From positions 46,651 to 110,650 of the forward strand of contig NZ_BAGC01000023.1 of assembly GCF_000308655.1 (NCBI RefSeq): a stretch of DNA of 64,000 nucleotides, read 5' to 3'. The DNA is from Nocardia niigatensis NBRC 100131. GTDB taxonomy: Bacteria > Actinomycetota > Actinomycetes > Mycobacteriales > Mycobacteriaceae. Each line of letters begins with the position of its first letter. Position 1 is the first letter of the stretch. The notes under the pieces were generated by a model. That model saw nothing but the letters and a program-made list of their open reading frames with translations. It ran no database searches and was not told the origin of the DNA. Of the stretch, positions 55,825-64,000 are shown in pieces. The translations under genes and the position numbers were made by a program.

Positions 55825-56616
55825 TCAGGATGCGGCGGGCCGGAGCTGGGCGATGGCGCGGGTGTCGTCGCCGACGGCGAACCAGAGGGTGAGGGCGTCG
55901 GGGGTGCGGGTGGTGCGGATGTCGAGGGTTTCGCCGTAGCGGATGGGCTTGTTGTATTCGAGGACGAAGCGGTGGGGTGCGCGGGTGAGATCTGTTGCTT
56001 CGGTGGTCATTTCGTGGATGGCGTGCCAGTAGGCCGTGTTGGTGATGTGCTGGAAGTGGTCGGTGTCGGTGCGGCGCAGCGGGAAAGGGGTGGCGGGGGC
56101 GGTCGGCTGGGGTGCGTCGAGCCATTGGCGCCAGCGCAGGCGGCGGTTGTCGGTGGTGGTGGACATGAGTTCGAAGAAGTCGTCGGCTATGCGGGAGGGG
56201 CTCATCGTCTCCTTGTTCATGTGGATCCAGAAGCCTTCCGTTTCGATGAGGCCGCCGGTGTCGGAGTCGATGCGTACCCGCATGGTGCACCAGCGCGGGG
56301 AGATGCCCGAGCACCAGCGGCGCATGCGCAGCTGGGCCGGCCAGGTGATGGGTTGCAGCACGTCGATGACGGTGCGGCGGACGATCCAGTGTGGATGGGT
56401 GTCGAGGGCTCCGCAGTGGACGAGGTGGTCGACGCCGGCGTCCTGGAGGTGGCGGGCGATGCCGTCGATGCGCAGGTGCTGGTTCTCGTCCATGTCGACG
56501 GTGCCGAGCCGGCGGGTGACATCGAAGATGTGCCCGGAGCCGGGGACGGGGGCGAGGGGCGTGGCCAGCGGGTCGCTCGAGTTCAGGGTGGAATGGTCGG
56601 CGAACTCGTTCATCAT
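55825..56616 (-). CDS. acyl-ACP thioesterase-like double hotdog protein
   Basis: 263-aa protein with two hotdog halves, resembling bacterial acyl-ACP/acyl-CoA thioesterases (FAT family). The first half has TVDMDENQHLRIDGIARHLQDAGVDHL and the second has RTDTDHFQHITNTAYWHAIHE, each with the Asp/Asn-His pattern of the fold. GFWIHMNKETMSPSRI connects them. It may release fatty acids or set chain length in lipid synthesis. ATG 56616 follows GGAGGT by 7 nt. Much longer frames through this region are shadows. Confidence 0.8.
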   Translation of the reverse strand: MMNEFADHSTLNSSDPLATPLAPVPGSGHIFDVTRRLGTVDMDENQHLRIDGIARHLQDAGVDHLVHCGALDTHPHWIVRRTVIDVLQPITWPAQLRMRRWCSGISPRWCTMRVRIDSDTGGLIETEGFWIHMNKETMSPSRIADDFFELMSTTTDNRRLRWRQWLDAPQPTAPATPFPLRRTDTDHFQHITNTAYWHAIHEMTTEATDLTRAPHRFVLEYNKPIRYGETLDIRTTRTPDALTLWFAVGDDTRAIAQLRPAAS

Positions 56617-56814
56617 CGGCAGACCTCCGGATCTTCCATCCAGTAGCGGGAGGGAGTGCACGGAACAACTGCGGCGGCGACACTGCACCGGAGTGTCCTC
56701 GAGCGTAGTGCAGAACCCGTAAAGACGGCGGCTGCGCGGGTCGGCGTGCCCGCCGGGTGAGTACGGTCGTGGTAGATCGATGTGTACGCATCGGAGCGGA
56801 AGAGGCGAGCGCAG

Positions 56815-57726
56815 ATGGAATTGACGCCGGAGCAGGCCGATCGGGCCGCCGGGGTACTGCTGGGGACCGCGGCCGGGGACGCGCTGGGGGCGGGCTACGA
56901 GTTCACCGTGCCGGGCCCGGACGCGGAGATTCGGATGAAGGGCGGCGGCTCGTTCGGCTGGGCGCCCGGCGAATGGACCGATGACACCGCCATGGCGGTC
57001 GCGGTGGCGCGGGCGGCCGCGCGGGTCGGGGACATCTGTAGTCCGGAGGGGCTGGACGCGGTCGCGGCCGAATTCGTGGCCTGGTGGGATTCCGGCCCCA
57101 AGGACATCGGCAACCAGACCCGAGAGGTGCTGGAGTGGCGTGATCAGACCGGCCGCGCCATGCAGATGCGCGCCCACGATCTGAAGGGCCTGACGGCAGG
57201 CAACGGCTCGCTGATGCGCACCGCCCCGGTCGCCCTCACCTATCTCGACGATGCCGAGAAGTGTGGCAAGGCAGCCAAACTCGTCAGTTCGCTGACCCAC
57301 TACGACATGCAGGCCATGCAGGCGTGCAAGCTCTGGTCCCTGGCCATCCGGCACGCCATCCTGTTCGGCACCTACGACGGCCTGCGGGAGGCGCTGTCGC
57401 AGGTGGACACCGGCTTCTGGGAACCGTTGCTGGACAAGGCCGAATCGGGCAGTCCCGCCGACTTCCCCAAGAACGGCTGGGTGGTGCACGCCCTGCAGAC
57501 GGCTTGGTGGGCCATCACGCACGCCGAAACCCTGCCCGCCGCACTGGAACTCGCTGTCCGTGCGGGCGGCGACACCGATACCACGGCGGCCATCGCGGGT
57601 GGTCTGCTCGGTGCGCGCTGGGGCGCGTCGGCCATCCCGGCTGAATGGCTGGAGGTCATGCACGGCTACCCGGGCTACCGCGTCACGGACCTGAACGCGC
57701 TGACCCGGCAGGTCACCGAACGCTGA
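56815..57726 (+). CDS. ADP-ribosylglycohydrolase family protein
   Basis: 303-aa all-helical hydrolase of the DraG/ARH family, which removes ADP-ribose from proteins or small molecules. Metal-binding residues are in GEWTDDTAMAVAVA near the N-terminus and AGGDTDTTAAIAGGLLGA near the C-terminus. GTAAGDALGAGYEF and LTAGNGSLMRTAPVAL are family blocks. Nothing nearby encodes an ADP-ribosyltransferase, so the substrate is unknown. ATG 56815, preceded by GAGGCGAG, is preferred to GTG 56782. Confidence 0.9.
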   Translation: MELTPEQADRAAGVLLGTAAGDALGAGYEFTVPGPDAEIRMKGGGSFGWAPGEWTDDTAMAVAVARAAARVGDICSPEGLDAVAAEFVAWWDSGPKDIGNQTREVLEWRDQTGRAMQMRAHDLKGLTAGNGSLMRTAPVALTYLDDAEKCGKAAKLVSSLTHYDMQAMQACKLWSLAIRHAILFGTYDGLREALSQVDTGFWEPLLDKAESGSPADFPKNGWVVHALQTAWWAITHAETLPAALELAVRAGGDTDTTAAIAGGLLGARWGASAIPAEWLEVMHGYPGYRVTDLNALTRQVTER

Positions 57727-57731
57727 ATTGC

Positions 57732-58559
57732 TCAGTCCGGCAGGCGGACCACGCCGTCGAGGTAGCGGCGGCACCGGCCGGTGAGCCGCACCCGGTCGCC
57801 GGTGAGGGCGCAGCGCATGGCCCCGCCGCGCCGGGAGAGCTGGCGGGCGGTGAGGGTGGTGCGCCCGAGTTCCCGGCTCCACAGCGGGGTCAGCTGGGCG
57901 TGGGCGGAGCCGGTGACGGGGTCCTCGGGGATGCCCTGGCCGGGCGCGAAGACCCGGGAGACGAAGTCGACCTCGTCGCCTTCGGCGGTGAGGATTGCGG
58001 CGCGGTTCAGGTCGGGGAAGACCGAGAAGTTCGGACGGGATTCGCGCACTTCGTGTTCGGCGGTCACGACCAGCACCACATCGGTCCCCTCGAACGCGCG
58101 CACCGGCCGCACCCCGAGCGCCTCCGCGAGCTGACGCGGAATGTCATCGTGCACATCGATTTCCACCGACGACACCGATGGCAGATCGAGCACCAGGTCG
58201 TCCCGATCCCGATCCACCCGCAACCATCCGCTGCGCGTGTAGAAGTGGACCCGATCGGCCCCCGGATGCATGTCCTCCAGGATCTGCGCGGCCGCCGCCA
58301 TGGTGGCGTGCCCGCACAGGTCGACCTCCACCGTCGGGGTGAACCAGCGCAGCTGGAAGGCGGGCGAGTTGTCCGGCGGCGCACCCGCTTCCGCCGGTAG
58401 CGCCGAGGTGTAGAAGGCGGTCTCCGCGAGATTGTTCTCCTCGGCGAGTCGCTGCAGCAGCTCGTCCGGCAGCCAGGACAGCAGCGGCATGACCGCGGCG
58501 GGATTGCCCGAGAACGGTGCGTCGGCGAATGCGTCGAGCTGATGCAGCAAGACCTCCAT
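57732..58559 (-). CDS. PhzF-family isomerase
   Basis: 275-aa PhzF-fold protein (diaminopimelate-epimerase-like), related to the phenazine isomerase but widespread without phenazine genes. The catalytic Glu is in NNLAETAFY. Other family blocks are VDAF-like LHQLDAFADAPFSGNPAAVM, RWFTPTVEVDLCGHATMAAA and FAPGQGIPEDPVTGSAHAQL. ATG 58559 has a TACCTT box 7 nt upstream and no ribosome site, so it looks leaderless. It converges with the ADP-ribosylglycohydrolase gene. No phenazine genes are present in the window. Confidence 0.92.
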   Translation of the reverse strand: MEVLLHQLDAFADAPFSGNPAAVMPLLSWLPDELLQRLAEENNLAETAFYTSALPAEAGAPPDNSPAFQLRWFTPTVEVDLCGHATMAAAAQILEDMHPGADRVHFYTRSGWLRVDRDRDDLVLDLPSVSSVEIDVHDDIPRQLAEALGVRPVRAFEGTDVVLVVTAEHEVRESRPNFSVFPDLNRAAILTAEGDEVDFVSRVFAPGQGIPEDPVTGSAHAQLTPLWSRELGRTTLTARQLSRRGGAMRCALTGDRVRLTGRCRRYLDGVVRLPD

Positions 58560-58566
58560 GTCGCTC

Positions 58567-58572
58567 AAGGTA
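58567..58572 (-). promoter_or_regulatory. -10 box of a leaderless phzF-like promoter
   Basis: TACCTT on the minus strand with a 7-nt gap to ATG 58559. Confidence 0.5.
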
Positions 58573-58712
58573 CCTGCGAATTCAATCACTGCCCAGGACG
58601 GCATTACCCACGGCGAGCCGAAGCATGCGACCAATTGGCTGACCAGACCCCTGGACACGCGAGCAATCCGACACCGCCCCAACGTCTTCCTGTACCGCGC
58701 GGCCGAACATGA

Positions 58713-58747
58713 TTCGAGCCGGGACCTCGAGGTGGTCCCGGCTCGAA
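58713..58747 (-). terminator. terminator after the P-type ATPase gene
   Basis: 14-nt perfect arms, 58713-58726 and 58734-58747, around a 7-nt loop, 13 nt after the ctpE stop. It protects the phzF-like promoter from read-through. Confidence 0.85.
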
Positions 58748-58759
58748 ACGAACTCCGGT

Positions 58760-61192
<2,433 letters not shown>

Positions 61193-61199
61193 GCCCTCC

Positions 61200-61205
61200 A
61201 CAGTA
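61200..61205 (-). promoter_or_regulatory. -10 box of a leaderless ctpE promoter
   Basis: TACTGT on the minus strand with a 7-nt gap to ATG 61192. The GGAGGG between them could alternatively act as a very close ribosome site. Confidence 0.5.
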
Positions 61206-61307
61206 AAGGGCGACCAAAGAAACTGGCCCGTAGCTGCCCGTTATGGGACAGAGGGGTGTGTGAGGATCATCCCATGTATTCGCTGTCGTGACTTTTGTTG
61301 CGCGGGC

Positions 61308-61313
61308 TAACGT
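61308..61313 (+). promoter_or_regulatory. -10 box of a leaderless rarD promoter
   Basis: TAACGT ends 6 nt before GTG 61320. No ribosome site is visible. Confidence 0.5.
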
Positions 61314-61319
61314 ATTCGG

Positions 61320-62276
61320 GTGGCGGAAGGACCTGGGAACTCGGACGCAGCGGTCGATACGGGTCGGCGTGGTCGGCCGACGGGACACGAGGGCCCCCGG
61401 GACGCGGGCATCGCCTTCGGCATCGGGGCGTATTTCATCTGGGGACTCTTTCCGGCCTTCTTCGGACTGCTGTCCTTCGCGAGCGCGGGCGAGGTCCTGG
61501 TCGAGCGGATTCTCTGGACGCTGGTGGTCTCGCTGCTGGTGATGACGCTCGCCGGGCGGCTGGGGGAGCTGCGGCGGATCGATACGCGGACCTGGCGGTT
61601 GGCGGTCGTCGCGTCGGCGGCGATCTCGATGAACTGGGGCGCGTACGTCTACGGCGTGATCTCGCATCACGTGGTGGAGTGTGCGCTGGGGTATTTCATC
61701 AATCCGCTGGTGACGGTGGCATTCGGGGTCGTCATCTTCCGGGAACGGCTGCGGGCTCCGCAGTGGGTCGCGCTGGGGCTGGGGGCCACGGCGGTGATCG
61801 TGCTGACCATCGATTACGGTCGGCCGCCGTGGATCGCGGTGATCCTGGCCTGTTCCTTCGCCACCTATGGACTGGTCAAGAAGGTGATTCGGCTCGACGC
61901 GCTACCCGGCTTGGCGGCAGAGGGATTGGCGGCCGCGCCGTTCGCGCTGATCGCGGTGATCGTGATCGCGGTGACCGGCAACGCGACCTTCGGTTCCTCA
62001 CTTCCGTATACGGGATTGCTCATGCTGACCGGCCCGGTCACCCTCGTACCACTGGTGTTGTTCGCGCTGGCGGCCCCGCGAGTGCCGTTGTCCACCATGG
62101 GAATTCTGCAGTACCTCACGCCCGGACTGCAGCTGGCCTGGGGTGTGGCGGTGGGGCACGAGCCCATGCCCGCGTCCCGCTGGGCGGGGTTCGGGCTGAT
62201 CTGGCTGGCGCTGGCCATCTTCACCGTCGATGCCCTGCGCCGCTCCCGCCGACCCGTGGTCGCCGTCCCGGAATAG
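61320..62276 (+). CDS. rarD: RarD-like EamA/DMT-family transporter
   Basis: 318-aa inner-membrane transporter of the drug/metabolite superfamily with about ten transmembrane helices in two EamA halves. RarD signatures are AYFIWGLFPAFFGLL, VLVERILWTLVVSLLVM, NWGAYVYGVISHHVVECALGYFINPLV and TMGILQYLTPGLQLAWGV. The substrate is unknown (RarD is linked to chloramphenicol sensitivity). A cytosolic N-terminus of about 28 residues precedes the first helix. Confidence 0.92.
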   Translation: MAEGPGNSDAAVDTGRRGRPTGHEGPRDAGIAFGIGAYFIWGLFPAFFGLLSFASAGEVLVERILWTLVVSLLVMTLAGRLGELRRIDTRTWRLAVVASAAISMNWGAYVYGVISHHVVECALGYFINPLVTVAFGVVIFRERLRAPQWVALGLGATAVIVLTIDYGRPPWIAVILACSFATYGLVKKVIRLDALPGLAAEGLAAAPFALIAVIVIAVTGNATFGSSLPYTGLLMLTGPVTLVPLVLFALAAPRVPLSTMGILQYLTPGLQLAWGVAVGHEPMPASRWAGFGLIWLALAIFTVDALRRSRRPVVAVPE

Positions 62277-62324
62277 CGCGAAACCGCATACCCCTCAATC
62301 GATGTGCGGTTCCAGGTGGGCCGG

Positions 62325-62705
62325 TCAGGGTTTGCGTGCGCCCTGGGCCTTCTCCGCGAACTCGTTGGTGTAGGTGGCGCCGAGATCGATGCGGTCCAGC
62401 ACCGGGGCGACATTGCGCGAGTACTGGGCGAGAATGCGCAGGACGTTATGCGCGCCTTCGGGTTTCATCAGGCCGTCGTCGTTGAACATGCTGATCGAGT
62501 CGGCGATGGGACGTAGAGTTGCGGATCGCCGCCCGCGTACTGACTCGGTATCTTCGCCGCGATCTCCTCGGGGGAGTGGGTCTTGACCCACCGCAGGGTC
62601 TGGACGAAGGGGTTCGCCAGTTTCTGCACGATGTCCGGGTGCCCGGCCACGGTCTCGCAGCGCATGTAGAGCGAGGCGGCGGGCGGCGGCCCCGGCCGGT
62701 ATCGC
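62325..62705 (-). pseudogene. ABC transporter substrate-binding protein, 3' fragment with a frameshift
   Basis: Two adjacent minus frames together read as the C-terminal part of an SsuA/Thi5-like periplasmic binding protein: GHPDIVQKLANPFVQTLRWVKTHSPEEIAAKIP up to GGDPQLYV, then ADSISMFNDDGLMKPEGAHNVLRILAQYS to the stop at 62325. The switch between frames, near 62510, is explained by loss of one C from a run of four. The first two thirds of the gene are missing. Beyond about 62705 the sequence belongs to a different gene fragment on the other strand. Confidence 0.72.
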
Positions 62706-62937
62706 GGCCGGAGCGTCCCTCGTCGCCTCGCCTACGAAAGAGCTTGTCCTGCAAGCGGTCCGCGATGCCGAATCGCCCATGTCCACCGCCCAGGTGGCGG
62801 CCGCCATCGGCATCTCCCGCGCCACCGCCCAGCGCTACCTCGCGAATCTGGCCGGGGCCGGCGACCTGCGTGTGCGGCTGCGCTACGGCAGCATCGGCCG
62901 CCCGGAACAGGAATACTCGGTACCGCGGCGCACCTGA
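62704..62937 (+). pseudogene. CitB/DcuR-type response regulator, 3' fragment
   Basis: A 77-codon open stretch without a proper start encodes the C-terminal helix-turn-helix of a citrate/malate-type response regulator: TKELVLQAVRDAESPMSTAQVAAAIGISRATAQRYLANL, then RLRYGSIGRPEQEYS and the stop at 62935-62937. The receiver domain is absent. It meets the truncated binding-protein fragment head to head at about 62705, so both 5' ends were lost in one event. Confidence 0.65.
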
Positions 62938-63105
62938 CACCTGAGCTGCCCCTGCTTTCCGGCGCCGCCCACCGCTGTGACGGTTCGCACAGGGCGCTTG
63001 GCGGATTCGCCGGCGGGTGGTTAACGTCGAAGGCGTGGCGATGCTCCTGTCGGCCGACTTGTACCGGTCCAGGGTCGGGATCGTCACGAGCGCAGGAGAA
63101 TTCCT

Positions 63106-63504
63106 ATCACTATCCAGTTCAACCACACCATTGTCGCGTGCACGGACAAACGAGTCTCCGCCGAATTCTGGGCGGACATCCTCGGGGTGGAGGTGGGCAA
63201 GCCGTATGGTCCGTTCATTCCGATTACCGTCGGGAATGGCGTCACCTTCGACTTCGCCGATCTGCCACCGGGTTTCGAGGGCGAACCGCAGCCGCAGCAT
63301 TACGCCTTCCTGGTTTCCGAGGAAGAATTCGACGCCGCCTACGACAAGATCAAGCGGTACGGCATGACCTACTGGGCCGATCCGCGTCAGCAGGGCGTCA
63401 ATCAGATCAACCACAATGACGGTGGCCGGGGGATCTATTTCCTCGATCCCGTCGGCCACTACATGGAGTTGATCACCGTCCCGTACGGCGGCTGGCCGCA
63501 GTAA
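63106..63504 (+). CDS. VOC-family (glyoxalase/dioxygenase-like) protein with apparent ATC start
   Basis: 132-aa VOC-fold protein. The frame begins TIQFNHTIVACTDKRVSAEFWADILG, the usual first beta-alpha unit with metal His (FNHT). A second His is in PQHYAFLV and a Glu in GHYMELITV near the end, completing a typical metal site. The expected start codon reads ATC at 63106, 7 nt after AGGAGA. The first standard start (GTG 63181 or 63187) would remove the first strand and metal His. The 168-nt gap upstream shows nothing else. Substrate unknown. Confidence 0.8.
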   Translation: MTIQFNHTIVACTDKRVSAEFWADILGVEVGKPYGPFIPITVGNGVTFDFADLPPGFEGEPQPQHYAFLVSEEEFDAAYDKIKRYGMTYWADPRQQGVNQINHNDGGRGIYFLDPVGHYMELITVPYGGWPQ

Positions 63505-63529
63505 CTCTCACCGGGCGCCGCGGTGAAAG

Positions 63530-64000
63530 CTAGACGGCCACCGCGGTGCCCACCGACAGCGCGACCCAGGGCTTCGGCCCCTGCTGGTAATACTGATCGA
63601 TATCGCGGATCTCGAATCCCGCGTCCTCGATCAATCCGCGAATATCGCGATTGATGTGGCAGCCGCCGGCCAGTGCCATCTGTATCGGATTGAGCCGCTG
63701 CTGCCATTTCCGGACACCGGCATCGGGTGCGAGACCGTGCTCGACGAAATGAAAAGTGCCGCCGGACGCCAGCACCCGGCGCACCTCGGCGAGCGCGGTC
63801 CCGACATCGGGGATGGTGCACAGCGTCCACGTCGACAGCGCGGAATCGAAGCTGTCGTCGTCGAACGGCAGCGCCTGCCCGTCCAGACCGGCCCGCTCCA
63901 CCGGAACCGTCGCCGCGGCGATCCGTTCCGCGGCCAGCCGCCAGCCGAGATCGGCGGGTTCGACCGCGCTCACCGAGTGCACCGCCGCCGGATAGAACGG
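63530..64000 (-). CDS. class I SAM-dependent methyltransferase (5' end outside window)
   Basis: C-terminal 156 residues of a Rossmann-fold methyltransferase. The frame is open to the right edge. Visible are the post-motif I region (AVEPADLGWRLAAERI), LPFDDDSFDSALSTWTLCTIPDVGTALAEVRRVLASGGTFHFVEH (motifs II-III, as in UbiE/Methyltransf_11) and the terminal strands. The Gly-rich motif I and start codon lie outside. Substrate unknown. It converges with the VOC gene. Confidence 0.88.
   Translation of the reverse strand, partial: PFYPAAVHSVSAVEPADLGWRLAAERIAAATVPVERAGLDGQALPFDDDSFDSALSTWTLCTIPDVGTALAEVRRVLASGGTFHFVEHGLAPDAGVRKWQQRLNPIQMALAGGCHINRDIRGLIEDAGFEIRDIDQYYQQGPKPWVALSVGTAVAV

Noticed and set aside
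57732..58559. Phenazine biosynthesis locus suggested by the PhzF-like gene
   Set aside because: No other phz genes are present, and PhzF-fold proteins are common outside phenazine producers.

Overview
The window comes from a high-GC, mycolic-acid-producing actinomycete and looks most like Nocardia. The evidence is lipomannan mannosyltransferase MptA, an Emb arabinosyltransferase, an Ag85-type mycolyltransferase, MTB12- and LppM-type lipoproteins, Wag31, a meso-DAP-type MurE and an actinobacterial ileS T-box leader. Gene order follows two blocks known from Mycobacterium tuberculosis (Rv2174 to Rv2144c, then Rv1536 to Rv1540), with extra genes inserted.

Region 1 (1-11.5 kb): mptA (cut by the left edge), phytoene desaturase crtI and a GGPP-type prenyl synthase run leftward. 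A leaderless MTHFR gene and a secreted protein of unknown function run rightward. A tight leftward operon then reads GNAT acetyltransferase, CrtI/CrtO-like oxidoreductase, cruF, lppM, family-2 glycosyltransferase, mostly with 4-nt start/stop overlaps. This looks like a carotenoid-tailoring pathway built around the conserved lppM/GNAT pair. No phytoene synthase is present.

Region 2 (11.6-33.5 kb): a HEPN-like gene and a DUF3040 gene, then the division and cell wall cluster: mraZ, rsmH, ftsL, ftsI, murE, murF, mraY, murD, ftsW, murC, ftsQ, ftsZ, pgeF, yggS, sepF, yggT, wag31 and a small membrane protein. mraZ has a promoter overlapped by three MraZ boxes. murG is missing: ftsW and murC overlap directly. 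Two micro-ORFs bridge rsmH/ftsL and ftsL/ftsI. A 66-bp tandem repeat lies between sepF and yggT.

Region 3 (33.5-45 kb): ileS behind a T-box and followed by a strong terminator. Three divergent regulator modules have visible palindromic operators: TetR/small membrane protein, TetR/Ohr and MarR/membrane protein. An NlpC/P60 hydrolase, a mycolyltransferase, galU and a DinB1-type polymerase also lie here.

Region 4 (45-64 kb): an MTB12-like lipoprotein, a lone Emb arabinosyltransferase, two secreted lipoproteins, lspA-rluD, membrane proteins, a truncated HNH endonuclease, a PNPOx-fold protein, an acyl-ACP thioesterase, an ADP-ribosylglycohydrolase, a PhzF protein, a CtpE-like P-type ATPase, RarD, a scar of two broken genes, a VOC protein with an apparent ATC start, and a methyltransferase cut by the right edge.

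At least nine genes have a TANNNT -10 box only 6-8 nt before the start codon, which implies leaderless transcripts. No tRNA, rRNA, CRISPR array, insertion sequence or prophage was seen.
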